Program-made: the position numbers and the translations under genes
Part shown: piece after piece, positions 51,844 through 60,757 of the stretch
How the letters are laid out: every line of letters starts with the position of its first letter
How positions within the stretch are numbered: the stretch's first letter is position 1
Source: Candidatus Uabimicrobium amorphum
GTDB taxonomy: Bacteria > Planctomycetota > Uabimicrobiia > Uabimicrobiales > Uabimicrobiaceae
Reading direction: 5' to 3'
Assembly (NCBI RefSeq): GCF_009002475.1
Contig: NZ_AP019860.1
Coordinates: 5,842,501-5,906,500, forward strand
Length of the DNA: 64,000 nucleotides
Notes under the pieces: model-generated
Databases searched by the model: none
Seen by the model: only the letters and a program-made list of their open reading frames with translations
Told to the model about the DNA's origin: nothing

Positions 51844-51883
51844 GGCTGCCATGCTAATTTTACGGATGGCAGCCGATTTTTTT
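51844..51883 (+). terminator. Rho-independent terminator after the gene at 49926
   Basis: GGCTGCCAT and ATGGCAGCC form a 9-bp stem with a 13-base loop, followed two bases later by a run of T. Confidence 0.85.
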
Positions 51884-51956
51884 ACACATCACTTTTCCTC
51901 TAAACGCTACCATTCCGCAGTTGACGCATCAACTTTCCTCTTTTTTTATTGCTGCA

Positions 51957-51999
51957 TTGACAAAAATATGCTATAAAACGTACCATACCGTATAGTATG
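51957..51999 (+). promoter_or_regulatory. Promoter with candidate TetR operator
   Basis: TTGACA (51957-51962) and an extended -10 TGCTATAAA (51969-51977) lie only nine bases apart; a more normal spacing is given by TACCAT at 51981. CATAC (51984-51988) and GTATG (51995-51999) are inverted halves typical of TetR operators. They overlap the likely transcription start, 15 bases before the tetR ATG, consistent with autorepression. Confidence 0.6.
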
Positions 52000-52013
52000 T
52001 TTTTGAGGATGTC

Positions 52014-52574
52014 ATGAAAAAAACAAAAAAACATTGGTTCGAAGTGGGTATTGATATTTTAGGTGAAAGCGGAGAGAAGCAGCTTACGATTGATTGTCTC
52101 TGTCAGAAATTACAAATGACAAAGGGTTCTTTTTATCATCACTTTACGAGTCGCAAAAAATATATTCATGGCTTATTGGAATATTGGAGCCAAAGATATA
52201 CAACAGAGATCATAAGTAGTATTGAAAAAATAGACGCTCCGACACTACGAGCTCACGAGTTAATTCGAAAAGTATTGGTAATTCCACAAAAAGTGGAAAT
52301 GGCTATCCGCGTTTGGGCTTCACAAAATGAAGCCGTACATCATTTTCAACAACAAGTGGATGATATGCGCATACAGTTTTTAGAAACATATCTACATAGC
52401 ATAAGTGACGACAAAATCTACAACAAGAAAAACGCAAAGCTTATCTACACTTGCTACATCGGGTGTCAACATTTGCTACCACGTATCTCCCATGAAGAAT
52501 ATATCGAAATTTTGAACCACTTGTTGACCATCGTTGGTTTACCTCCCTATTTTGACAAAGACGCGAATCATTAA
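52014..52574 (+). CDS. TetR-family transcriptional regulator
   Basis: 186 residues. The N-terminal helix-turn-helix is typical: LTIDCLCQKLQMTKGSFYHHFTSRKKYIHGLLEYW. The C-terminal ligand-binding part is helical with QNEAVHHFQQQVDDMRIQFLETYL. It is probably a repressor that also controls the desaturase starting 11 bases after it, a single transcript. The ligand is unknown, though a fatty acid or derivative would fit the partner gene. An inverted repeat overlaps its promoter at 51984. Confidence 0.93.
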   Translation: MKKTKKHWFEVGIDILGESGEKQLTIDCLCQKLQMTKGSFYHHFTSRKKYIHGLLEYWSQRYTTEIISSIEKIDAPTLRAHELIRKVLVIPQKVEMAIRVWASQNEAVHHFQQQVDDMRIQFLETYLHSISDDKIYNKKNAKLIYTCYIGCQHLLPRISHEEYIEILNHLLTIVGLPPYFDKDANH

Positions 52575-52585
52575 GGAGATGTAAT

Positions 52586-53416
52586 ATGGCGACAATAAAT
52601 AATAACGTATGGCGAAAGTACACAAATCATTTCGCATGGCCAACTCTTTTTCTAGCGCTTTTTATCTTACTTGGTTTTGGTGTTTCGACTGTTTTCGCCA
52701 CCAATAACCCTCATTTATGGATTTACTTAGGTGTGTGGCATACCATATTACTATATCTGTCGTTTTCTGTCGCTCACGAAGCCTCTCATGGGAATATTCA
52801 TGGTAGTCACAAGAGATGGAAGTGGCTTAACCCCGCTTTGGGTTGGGTATTCTCTGGATTTTTTCTTGTACCTTTTTCAGTGTTTCGCCGTATTCATCTT
52901 CGTCATCATGGGGTTACGAACAATCCTCATGAAGATCCCGATTACTGGGTGGCAGCGGATAAGTGGTGGAAAGTTGCTCTGCGTTGCTTGACAATTTTTT
53001 TTCACTACTTTAGTAATTTAGGGGGAGCTATTCTTGGAGAATCCCCAAAAGCCATATGTTCGTGGCGCGCAAATGTCATTGCTACTTTTGCCATCGCTAC
53101 GATGATACTTGTTCCTTATGCTCTTGGATACATATACGTTTTTTGTGTACTATGGTTAATTCCGGTCATACTTTCGAGTGCTTTTCTCGCATTGGTCTTT
53201 GACTGGTTACCGCACCATCCGCACCAAGTTCAACAACGTTTTATGGATTCGCGGATTATTCTTTTTCCAGGACTCAATGCCCTTTTCCTTGGACATAATT
53301 ATCACTTAATACACCATTTGTATCCGAAAATACCTTTCTATCACTACAAAACTTGTTTTGAAGAAATAGAAGATGATTTACGCGAAAAAGGCGCACCTAT
53401 TTCTGGTCTTTCATAG
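52586..53416 (+). CDS. Membrane fatty acid desaturase-type di-iron enzyme
   Basis: 276 residues with the three histidine boxes of membrane desaturases/hydroxylases: HEASHGNIH (H64, H68), HLRHHGVTN (H104, H107, H108) and HNYHLIHHLYP near residue 240. Several transmembrane helices, for example FLALFILLGFGVSTVFA and IATFAIATMILVPYALGYIYVF. It would introduce double bonds or hydroxyls into fatty acyl or carotenoid substrates using O2. The short length and HEDPDYW motif also fit carotene hydroxylase-like members. It is coupled to the upstream TetR gene. Confidence 0.87.
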   Translation: MATINNNVWRKYTNHFAWPTLFLALFILLGFGVSTVFATNNPHLWIYLGVWHTILLYLSFSVAHEASHGNIHGSHKRWKWLNPALGWVFSGFFLVPFSVFRRIHLRHHGVTNNPHEDPDYWVAADKWWKVALRCLTIFFHYFSNLGGAILGESPKAICSWRANVIATFAIATMILVPYALGYIYVFCVLWLIPVILSSAFLALVFDWLPHHPHQVQQRFMDSRIILFPGLNALFLGHNYHLIHHLYPKIPFYHYKTCFEEIEDDLREKGAPISGLS

Positions 53417-53481
53417 TATAATTTGATTATGATTATTATACACTCTAAACAAGATAACTTTCTTTACTGAGTTAGGACACT

Positions 53482-54336
53482 ATGATGAGAAATATGTTGT
53501 GGTTATGTATTTTTATGTGCTGTATCGGTGCAGAGCAAACAAAATATAAGTTACTGCGCTGTTTGGAAGTAGACGGGCGTCAAGGTGTCGCCACGGATGG
53601 GCAACATTACTTTGTGAGTGGTAGTAAATCACTATACAAATACGATAAAAATGGCAAACTCGTTGCCAAAAACACAACACCATTTGCCAGCTACAAAATT
53701 CCTTGTAATCACATCGGGGACATTGACGTTTTCCATGGTGAATTGTTTATCAGTGCCGAGTATTTTATGGATGGTAAGGGCAAGGATATTCAAATCGCTA
53801 TTCACGATGCAAAAACGTTGAAATTTAAACGCACCTTCAAATTTGACGCCTCCTCTGGACAAGAAGAAGTAAGCGGTATTTGTGTTGATCGTGACCGAAA
53901 AACGGTGTGGATGTGTTCGTGGGTAGGGGGGGAAAGTGGAAACCATATATACGAATACGATCTCACAACCGGAAACTATCTGCGCAAGGTACGCCTAAAC
54001 CCAGCACCACAATGGCAACAAGGAATATTTTACTACAAAGGAAATTTATACCTTTCCGCAGATGATGGTGATGCCGAAAAACAACAGTGGGATCATTTGT
54101 ATCGCGTTGTGCTTCATAAAAATAATACGGCTAGCGTCACAATGGAAAAGACCTTCGATGACATAAAATTTCCCGGAGAAGCAGAAGGCCTCGCCGTTGA
54201 CCCCACAACCAATGAACTATTAATGCACTTTAATCGCGGAAAACGCATTGTCTTGGGTATGCCAAAAGGTTTTTATCCTGGCTACACACGCGAAATACAC
54301 GAAATTTATGTGTACAAAATAATCAAAACTCCATAG
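53482..54336 (+). CDS. Secreted beta-propeller-like protein, unknown function
   Basis: 284 residues with a signal peptide (MLWLCIFMCCIGA). The mature part has repeated four-stranded motifs: GVATDGQHYFVSGSKSLYKYDKNGKL, GDIDVFHGELFISAEYF, VSGICVDRDRKTVWMCSWVGG, QGIFYYKGNLYLSADDGD, AEGLAVDPTTNELLMHFNRG. These suggest an NHL- or SMP30-like propeller of six or seven blades. No catalytic residues are obvious. It overlaps the 3' end of the convergent MAPEG gene by 14 bases. Confidence 0.72.
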   Translation: MMRNMLWLCIFMCCIGAEQTKYKLLRCLEVDGRQGVATDGQHYFVSGSKSLYKYDKNGKLVAKNTTPFASYKIPCNHIGDIDVFHGELFISAEYFMDGKGKDIQIAIHDAKTLKFKRTFKFDASSGQEEVSGICVDRDRKTVWMCSWVGGESGNHIYEYDLTTGNYLRKVRLNPAPQWQQGIFYYKGNLYLSADDGDAEKQQWDHLYRVVLHKNNTASVTMEKTFDDIKFPGEAEGLAVDPTTNELLMHFNRGKRIVLGMPKGFYPGYTREIHEIYVYKIIKTP

Positions 54337-54757
54337 TAGACACAATTTCCACGATGATGATGACCCACATAGTCCATAGGGACAGAGAACTAAGTAGATA
54401 AAAAGCAAAACGGTGTTTGATGCGATTATATGTACCTTGTATTGCACTGTGAACAAAACGAAGTCCCACAAAACAAAAAGCAAGAGTAATATACAGTGAA
54501 CTAACAATACCGGTGTTGTATATCACAAAAATGGCGACATAAAACAACACCGGCATTTCGAATAGATTGATAAAATTATCCGAAGGACCTGAAACTTTTT
54601 TCAGAAGATCGCGTTTTGCCGCAGAATCCGCCAAGTCTTGAACATTGATTTTCTTTACGTATATTTCCTTGAGCCGTGTAACATACATCCACAGCCAAAC
54701 CATTCCCGTCAATGCCACCTGTGCAAAGAGCGGTAAAAAAATAATTTTATTGTCCAT
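54323..54757 (-). CDS. MAPEG-family membrane protein
   Basis: 144 residues from the ATG at 54757 with an AAGGAG site seven bases upstream. Four membrane helices and the family pattern FLPLFAQVALTGMVWLWMYVTRL, NFINLFEMPVLFYVAIFVI, LAFCFVGLRFVHSAIQGTYN, TMWVIIIVEI. MAPEG proteins include glutathione-dependent transferases and isomerases acting on lipids. The activity is unknown. Its last codons overlap the convergent gene. Confidence 0.87.
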   Translation of the reverse strand: MDNKIIFLPLFAQVALTGMVWLWMYVTRLKEIYVKKINVQDLADSAAKRDLLKKVSGPSDNFINLFEMPVLFYVAIFVIYNTGIVSSLYITLAFCFVGLRFVHSAIQGTYNRIKHRFAFYLLSSLSLWTMWVIIIVEIVSTMEF

Positions 54758-54928
54758 AATACTCTCCTTGATAATCGTGCCCAACAGCTCGCTGTTGTTT
54801 TATCAAAATGAAACTACTTCAACTTGCTGTTGGAATTGTACAATTTGGTCGTGTAAAGTGTTGTTCAATTATTACTTACGGTCAAAATTGCAAAACCATT
54901 TTGTTTTGTAGTTCCAGAAAACACGCTA

Positions 54929-56134
54929 CTATTCATAGGACGAAATATCTAAGTCCGCTTTTATTTCCGTTAACGACTCATCTCGTATTATTTGAATGTA
55001 GCAATGGCGATCACTGTTTTCTATTTGTAGGAAAAAGTCGTGGAAGCCGTTGACTTTCTCGCCATTGACGGCAATGATTTTGTCGTATCTCTCCATTTCC
55101 GCTGCTGGTCCTTGTGGATTGCGATGTTCGATGGAAATTTCTTGATGTGTATTGACCTCTACTTGGATTTCTAAACGATCTACCCAATAACTGGCATCTT
55201 TGGGGTAGCCTGGAAAATAAGCTTTGGAAGAACTCTTTAATATGTGGCCTTTGCGTTGATCAATGCACAATAAATCTCCGGCAATGTTGGTCGAAACGAT
55301 GATTTCTTGATGTGGATGAAAAGCGTGAGCCATGGTACGACTTGGACATTTTAAACGCCAAGCAGGGCTACTCTTTTGCTCGCAGAAAATCACATCTTTC
55401 GGGTAACATTTATTGTCTTGTAGTGCGGCAACCATCATATGTGGGGTTTTTGAGGAAAAAATCATGTAGGTGTTTTCCATATTTACTTGGAGGGAAATAA
55501 TGCCGTAAAGTGTTTCGTATTTATATGTTTCACCATGGTAAGAGGAGGATTCTTTTTCATAAGAAAGTCGTGTTGTGCTGTTAGAATCCCAATGATAAGC
55601 GTGTGCTTCGCCACGATACCCACTGATATATACAACACTCTTCTGTTGGGGTAAAATGCAAGCATTCGAAATAGAGTCGGCTATTTTATTTTGGAAAATC
55701 GGCAAACATTTATTGCTGCTAATATCAAAACAATATAAAAAATTATCCGTAGTGAATATCCATAAATTTTGTTTTCCGTCGAAGTGTAACTTCAGTATTT
55801 TGTTGCTTTCAAATTCGCCAGGATTTTCTTGGAGAGAATCGCTTATTACAAACTGTTCGTTATCCGCCAGTGTCAAGTAGTGCTTTACTTCCCAGTTAGG
55901 TGTTAAAACAGCAATATCACTTCCCCAATTCGAAACCGCAATATAGCCATCGAGGGATATCGCGAGTTGTCGCTGTAAGTTATACCATCCTAAGGGAGCA
56001 GGCCATGTAAATTGGACTTTAAGGTCTGGCCAACTAAGGCGCTCTATATTTCCACGCGTTGCAGCATACAACAGATGTCCACGCGGGGAAAAAGCCAAAT
56101 CACATGCTCTTAAACGATAATTATTTGGTGCCAT
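54929..56134 (-). CDS. WD40-like propeller protein with C-terminal PDZ domain
   Basis: 401 residues. The first 300 are a degenerate beta-propeller: CDLAFSPRGHLLYAATRGNIERLSWP, RQLAISLDGYIAVSNWGSDIAVL, HAFHPHQEIIVSTNIAGDLLCID. The C-terminal 100 include GPAAEMERYDKIIAVNGEKVNGFHDF, the peptide-binding loop and GLGF-type region of a PDZ domain. There is no signal peptide or membrane helix. It is probably a cytosolic scaffold; no partner is visible nearby. The next 256 bases upstream (56135-56390) hold no gene I can support. Confidence 0.75.
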   Translation of the reverse strand: MAPNNYRLRACDLAFSPRGHLLYAATRGNIERLSWPDLKVQFTWPAPLGWYNLQRQLAISLDGYIAVSNWGSDIAVLTPNWEVKHYLTLADNEQFVISDSLQENPGEFESNKILKLHFDGKQNLWIFTTDNFLYCFDISSNKCLPIFQNKIADSISNACILPQQKSVVYISGYRGEAHAYHWDSNSTTRLSYEKESSSYHGETYKYETLYGIISLQVNMENTYMIFSSKTPHMMVAALQDNKCYPKDVIFCEQKSSPAWRLKCPSRTMAHAFHPHQEIIVSTNIAGDLLCIDQRKGHILKSSSKAYFPGYPKDASYWVDRLEIQVEVNTHQEISIEHRNPQGPAAEMERYDKIIAVNGEKVNGFHDFFLQIENSDRHCYIQIIRDESLTEIKADLDISSYE

Positions 56135-56390
56135 TGTTTACCATCCAGATGTACATCATTTTTTCATCACAGAACTACGATTGTATGGCATGAAAGTTTA
56201 CACGCTGATTTGTGATGAGAAATTAGGTGCATTTCCACTTTAAATAGTGGCTTCTAACATACATTCTACCAGGAGTTTTTATTTTTATGCAAGTTTTTCA
56301 TAAAAGAATAAAATCTTCTGTGTCAAAAGCAAAACAATAACTATGCGAAAGATTTTCGCTATACATTGTCATTTCTCCACTGTAACTCAT

Positions 56391-57338
56391 TCATTCCTTC
56401 ATACAGAATTCTCCCTTTAGCATTTTGAGGTGAAAGCGAAAATGACCATCTTGTTTGTGGACGAGTTCGTTAGAGATTTCGCGACTTAATTGTGGTAACG
56501 CGTGAAAGGGAACTCCTGGATAGGCATGGTGCTCTGCGTGATACGGCATATTCCACATCACGAGTTTTATGAAGCGGTTGGTTTGTATACTTCGCGTTTT
56601 TTGCAATATGTTTCCTTCATGAGGTAGACCGTTGTGCTCTAGGATTAAATAGTTCGCCAGTACACAATGTGCAATTACCTGCCCAATAAGAATTCCCCAA
56701 AAACCAGGATGAACGAAAATAGCGAAGAATACAACTCCTATGTGTACACCCAAAATAAACATGCTTTCGAGTGCGAGTTGCTTGCGTACTTTTTGATTGA
56801 TGAACGGAAATAGCATGCGGCGCAGAAACTCTGGCATTCCCAGCGTGCCGCTTACGAGCATGTTGAGTTTGAAAAGCAGCAATGGAAAACCCGATAGCCA
56901 TCCCAAGTACATGGGTAAGTTTGCCACTACAGAAGGAGCTGGTTTGCCGCCAAGAGAAATTTCTGGGTCTTTACCTGGTATGTGTGTATGACGGTGATGC
57001 GTAAAATGTAATTCACGAAATGCTGTCGGGGCATATAAATGTCCAATTCCACAAAGAAAAGCAGCGAAACGATTTAGTGAACGCGACTTGAAGGCGGTGT
57101 TGTGAACCGTTTCATGTTCACATGCAAAAAGGCTACACCCCACAACCGCGTACCCTATAAAAGCAATTGTTAACTCCCACCAACTACGTGTCCAACACAC
57201 GACGACTAGAGCTGAGGTTACCAGAAACAATATGTACATGATCATGAAACGCACGGAGGCCGGATGGTTACTTTTGGCAAGCATTTGTCGGAGTTTTTCC
57301 TTGGTTAGATCACTACTTTTATAAAATTTTTCATCCAT
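56391..57338 (-). CDS. Membrane fatty acid desaturase (second copy type)
   Basis: 315 residues with AGGAAA before the ATG. Histidine boxes are HETVHN (H75, H79), HFTHHRH (H111, H114, H115) and AEHHAYPG near residue 277. Transmembrane segments include FMIMYILFLVTSALVVV and ELTIAFIGYAVVGCSLFA. The GKDPEISLGGKP linker is typical of the fatty acid desaturase type 1 family. It shares the same three-box architecture as the gene at 52586 but is not closely similar. It starts 47 bases from the divergent gene at 57386, so they share a short control region. Confidence 0.88.
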   Translation of the reverse strand: MDEKFYKSSDLTKEKLRQMLAKSNHPASVRFMIMYILFLVTSALVVVCWTRSWWELTIAFIGYAVVGCSLFACEHETVHNTAFKSRSLNRFAAFLCGIGHLYAPTAFRELHFTHHRHTHIPGKDPEISLGGKPAPSVVANLPMYLGWLSGFPLLLFKLNMLVSGTLGMPEFLRRMLFPFINQKVRKQLALESMFILGVHIGVVFFAIFVHPGFWGILIGQVIAHCVLANYLILEHNGLPHEGNILQKTRSIQTNRFIKLVMWNMPYHAEHHAYPGVPFHALPQLSREISNELVHKQDGHFRFHLKMLKGEFCMKE

Positions 57339-57385
57339 AATTATTTCCTGTAAGGTTTTTGTAGACTAAAAATACAGACTTGTGT

Positions 57386-58420
57386 ATGAAAAAACAAACA
57401 CCTGTGTCGTCTTCGTCGTTACTACTTAGTCCACGTATTCATTTTGTTAAGGAGTCACGATTGAAATACCAGTTAACAGATTCAAATGCCCCTGGTTATA
57501 CAAATATAGTCATGCTCATCTTTACTTTATTTATTTGCATTGCATTTGTCGTACTTTCTTTGACAATGCACCTTCATGAAACCTTGACTATTACTATAAA
57601 TGGCAAAACCTATGCTCCTAGTGATATTGGTTATGCCGATGCTCTTGTCAAAGCAAAAATTGTGATGTTTATGTTTGCTTTGGGTTTTTTTGCAGCGTTT
57701 GTTGCAAGCCTACGATGGTATAAATATTGGCAGATATCGCGAAAAAATTTTCGTGGTCGAGTATTTGAAAACTTGAGTGATGCTCTCTGTCGCAAATTGA
57801 AATTGGCTCATAGCGATTTGTCTGATTGCACTTTTATAAATTGTCAACTCGGAAGCGTTGATTTCTCCAGTTGTATACTTGAGGGAACAACTTTCATTGA
57901 TTGTAATTTTAACAGCAAGTCCTTATTCAAAAGACCATTATTTACCTATACATCGTTTGCAAAAACAAAATTTATCCGCTGTCGTTTGCACAAAGCATTA
58001 TTTTGCGGTAATTTAAAAGATACGTCCTTTGAGAATTGTGATTTGCAGCAGGCCAATTTTTCTCCTCGTGAAGTAACGGACTTGCGTTATTGTTCTTTTG
58101 AAGACACTGTTCTCGACAAAATCTATTACTCGGATCTGACATTATTTGCAAAAAATGTAGAACTTCCACAAAGCGCTGAAAAGAGAAAATTACTTTTTCA
58201 GAAAAACACATACTTATTTCCTATATTTGACATTTTTCCTTTACTTATTATTCTTGCATTCCTTAGAGCTTATATGAACAGTTTGGTGACTTTTACAATT
58301 TTTTGTTGTGTCTGTGGCTTTTGGAGCATTGTTATCATGGCAATTGCCTTTTTTATGAAAAAAAAGAGAGTGAAAGAGAAGCGCGAATTGCAAGAATTTA
58401 AAACTGAGGTATATGCGTAA
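57386..58420 (+). CDS. Membrane protein with pentapeptide-repeat region
   Basis: 344 residues from the ATG at 57386. A TTG at 57461 after a strong AAGGAG site is a serious alternative. Two membrane helices (VMLIFTLFICIAFVVLSL and IVMFMFALGFFAAFVASL) come first, then about 110 residues of pentapeptide repeats (SDLSDCTFINCQLGSVDFSSC, TTFIDCNFNSKSLF, KFIRCRLHKALFCGNLKDTSF), and two C-terminal helices (IFDIFPLLIILAFLRAYM, TIFCCVCGFWSIVIMAIAFF). The repeats would lie on the cytoplasmic side. Similar architectures occur in Cyanobacteria and Planctomycetes but are of unknown function. Confidence 0.75.
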   Translation: MKKQTPVSSSSLLLSPRIHFVKESRLKYQLTDSNAPGYTNIVMLIFTLFICIAFVVLSLTMHLHETLTITINGKTYAPSDIGYADALVKAKIVMFMFALGFFAAFVASLRWYKYWQISRKNFRGRVFENLSDALCRKLKLAHSDLSDCTFINCQLGSVDFSSCILEGTTFIDCNFNSKSLFKRPLFTYTSFAKTKFIRCRLHKALFCGNLKDTSFENCDLQQANFSPREVTDLRYCSFEDTVLDKIYYSDLTLFAKNVELPQSAEKRKLLFQKNTYLFPIFDIFPLLIILAFLRAYMNSLVTFTIFCCVCGFWSIVIMAIAFFMKKKRVKEKRELQEFKTEVYA

Positions 58421-58441
58421 GTAACCGATGCACGATTTTTT

Positions 58442-58465
58442 TAGCAAAAATATAGGTTTTTGCTA
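58442..58465 (+). terminator. Hairpin after the pentapeptide membrane protein
   Basis: TAGCAAAAA and TTTTTGCTA form a perfect 9-bp stem with loop TATAGG. There is no T-run directly after it, so termination is only probable. Confidence 0.45.
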
Positions 58466-58542
58466 CTTCTATGTCGCAAAATATAAATATATTCCACTCG
58501 CTTATTTCTCATTGTTTTTCAATATTTTGTGCTGTTTATATT

Positions 58543-58551
58543 TGTTATAAT
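58543..58551 (+). promoter_or_regulatory. Extended -10 promoter of the small membrane protein
   Basis: TGTTATAAT contains a perfect TATAAT with the TGn extension; no clear -35 lies upstream. Transcription would start near 58558, about 65 bases before the ATG. A small stem ATACCA/TGGTAT lies in the leader. Confidence 0.5.
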
Positions 58552-58624
58552 CCCCTTCCGTTATACCAGAAGATCTTGGTATTTATAAACATTTTTCATT
58601 GATTTTGTTGTTTGGGAGTAAAAT

Positions 58625-58912
58625 ATGGGAGCGGATTTTGTTTCTTTATTGCAGATTATGTGGCTTGTGATTCCTATTTTGGGAGTGTTAATTGTTTCTC
58701 AATGGCCGGATTGTCCGGCGAAACTTCTTTTTATGATCTTTCTGCTCGGAAGAATTGCAGTGCAAATAGGCTATCGGTTTCTCGATCAAGTAGGATTTCA
58801 ATACTCATATATTTTAAATATAGCTAGCTTACTCCTACAACTTGTTTTACTTAGCGCGTTATTTAATTTGGGAATGATGCTATCACAAAAAAACTCCGAT
58901 GACACTTTGTAA
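58625..58912 (+). CDS. Small three-helix membrane protein
   Basis: 95 residues with GGGAG before the ATG at 58625. Three hydrophobic helices: IMWLVIPILGVLIVS, KLLFMIFLLGRIAVQIGY, YILNIASLLLQLVLLSALFNLGMML. It has no recognised family. It is followed 66 bases later by a secreted protein on the same strand. Confidence 0.65.
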   Translation: MGADFVSLLQIMWLVIPILGVLIVSQWPDCPAKLLFMIFLLGRIAVQIGYRFLDQVGFQYSYILNIASLLLQLVLLSALFNLGMMLSQKNSDDTL

Positions 58913-58978
58913 AGTTTGTGATACAATTGAAAAGGTCTTTAATGCGTAGAATTTCAACTTATTTAGGAAGGCAATATT

Positions 58979-59713
58979 ATGTATTACTTTGTAACTTTTC
59001 TCATGGTTTTCATTTTAAGTGGCAACTTAGTGGCAACAAAAATGGAAGGCGAAAAACCTGTACGCATGGTAGTTAAAAATCAATCCGTAGACCAAATTGC
59101 ACAGCAACAATTTGTGAATTTGGCCGGAACCTATGACTACAAAGTTTATGTAGAGAGTAACCTAAGCGGCTGGCAAAAAATGGTTGTTACCCCTCGAGGT
59201 GATGGTTCGGTATTGATGAAATCGAGTATTAAGTTTTCCTTTCGCGCGCTACTGTTTTTTACGGTAACCTACGAGCACCAATGCGAAGAAATATGGAAAA
59301 ATGGTCAGTTACAATCGATGAAAACCTATACCGTGAAAAATGGAACAAAGATTGTGTTGAAGTTAAAACGTCAAGGTGGAAAAATGGTGGGAACACTAGA
59401 CGGTAGAGCATTGACGACTGTGGCGCCTGTTTCGACAAACAATGCTTGGAACTTGGGCGTTTCTTTTAAGCATCGTAAACAATACAATTTGATTAACCCC
59501 GAAGATGGAACCGTTTCACAACTTTCGTTTTTGAAAAGACGTGGTACTCCTTTCAAATTTAAGGGAAAAAGCATTTACAATACTTTGCTAAAATCGCAAG
59601 GACGAAGTTGGGAATTTTGGTTTAGCCCACGTAATGTAATGCTCAAACAAAAAGACGTCCTGAAAGGATATACTGTAGAAATTGTTCTCAACAACATGAC
59701 AAAAGGCAACTAG
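58979..59713 (+). CDS. Secreted beta-rich protein, DUF6134-like
   Basis: 244 residues with AGGAAGG before the ATG and a signal peptide (YYFVTFLMVFILSGNLVA). The mature part is a run of beta strands: YDYKVYVESNLSGWQKMVVTPRGDGSVLM, YEHQCEEIWKNGQLQSMKTYT, GTKIVLKLKRQGGKMVG. This resembles the DUF6134 family of exported proteins of unknown role; I rate the match as moderate. It is the first gene of a tight run with the methyltransferase (12-base gap), moeA and the RND exporter, suggesting one transcript. Confidence 0.65.
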   Translation: MYYFVTFLMVFILSGNLVATKMEGEKPVRMVVKNQSVDQIAQQQFVNLAGTYDYKVYVESNLSGWQKMVVTPRGDGSVLMKSSIKFSFRALLFFTVTYEHQCEEIWKNGQLQSMKTYTVKNGTKIVLKLKRQGGKMVGTLDGRALTTVAPVSTNNAWNLGVSFKHRKQYNLINPEDGTVSQLSFLKRRGTPFKFKGKSIYNTLLKSQGRSWEFWFSPRNVMLKQKDVLKGYTVEIVLNNMTKGN

Positions 59714-59725
59714 ATTGGTTTAGCA

Positions 59726-60751
59726 ATGTTCACGTTAAAACTGTTAGAAAAAAATGTTTTACCTGATGCGGCGATCCGCAAAGGAATCCGCAATTTATTG
59801 AAAATGCGCTTAGATTCGTTGTATAGTGAATGGCTTGATGATGAGCAGGATGCGTTTACCAAAATGGTAGAACTACTGCGTAAAGACGCCATTGCTGTCG
59901 AGGCAGATAAAGCCAACGAGCAGCACTATGAACTACCACCGGTATTTTTTGAAAAAGTTCTTGGTCCATACTTGAAGTACAGTTCTGGATATTGGAAGAA
60001 CTCTAATGATCTTGCAGGTTCTGAGAAAGAGATGCTCGAATTGAGCGTGTCACGTGCGCAACTGCAAGATGGGCAAAAAATTCTAGAACTCGGTTGTGGT
60101 TGGGGGTCCTTGACCACTTACATGGCGGAAAAATATCCCAATGCAAAAATCACTGCTGTCTCGAATTCTGCACCACAGAAGCAATTTATCGACGCCAAGT
60201 TACAGAAAAAAAATCTCAATAATGTGGAAGTGATCACCGCAGATGTAACGCATTTTGAAACAGAGGAAAAGTTTGATCGCGTTGTGTCTGTAGAGATGTT
60301 TGAGCACATGCGCAATTATCAACAACTTCTTGCAAAAATTAATCATTGGCTTGTCGACGACGGCAAATTATTTGTTCATATTTTTGCCCACCATAAATAT
60401 ACATATTTGTTTGAAGTAAATGATGAAACCGATTGGATGGCAAAGTACTTTTTTACCGGAGGTATTATGCCATCAAATCACCTGTTTTTTTACTTTAACG
60501 ATGATTTAGTGGTGAAAAATCATTGGTTGATTGACGGAAGACACTACTCAAAAACTTTAGAAGCGTGGCTGGAAAAGATGACCACTCAAAAGTCGGTAAT
60601 TTATCCCATCTTAGAAGAAACGTATGGCAAAGAAAATGCGCGTAAGTGGTGGGTGTATTGGCGTACTTTCTTTATGGCGTGTTCGGAATTGTTCGCTTAC
60701 AACAAGGGACACGAATGGATGGTAAATCATTATTTATTTACCAAAAAGTAG
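59726..60751 (+). CDS. SAM-dependent methyltransferase, cyclopropane-fatty-acid synthase family
   Basis: 341 residues. The SAM-binding motif is ILELGCGWGSLTTYMAEKYP near residue 115. Other family features are YLKYSSGYW, FDRVVSVEMFEHMRNY and the C-terminal WWVYWRTFFMACSELFAY region. The family transfers methyl or methylene groups to unsaturated acyl chains; several relatives instead N-methylate small molecules, which this more divergent N-terminus would allow. The two desaturases nearby would provide unsaturated lipids. The ATG lacks a strong ribosome site, so translation may be coupled to the gene 12 bases upstream. Confidence 0.85.
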   Translation: MFTLKLLEKNVLPDAAIRKGIRNLLKMRLDSLYSEWLDDEQDAFTKMVELLRKDAIAVEADKANEQHYELPPVFFEKVLGPYLKYSSGYWKNSNDLAGSEKEMLELSVSRAQLQDGQKILELGCGWGSLTTYMAEKYPNAKITAVSNSAPQKQFIDAKLQKKNLNNVEVITADVTHFETEEKFDRVVSVEMFEHMRNYQQLLAKINHWLVDDGKLFVHIFAHHKYTYLFEVNDETDWMAKYFFTGGIMPSNHLFFYFNDDLVVKNHWLIDGRHYSKTLEAWLEKMTTQKSVIYPILEETYGKENARKWWVYWRTFFMACSELFAYNKGHEWMVNHYLFTKK

Positions 60752-60757
60752 GGAAAT

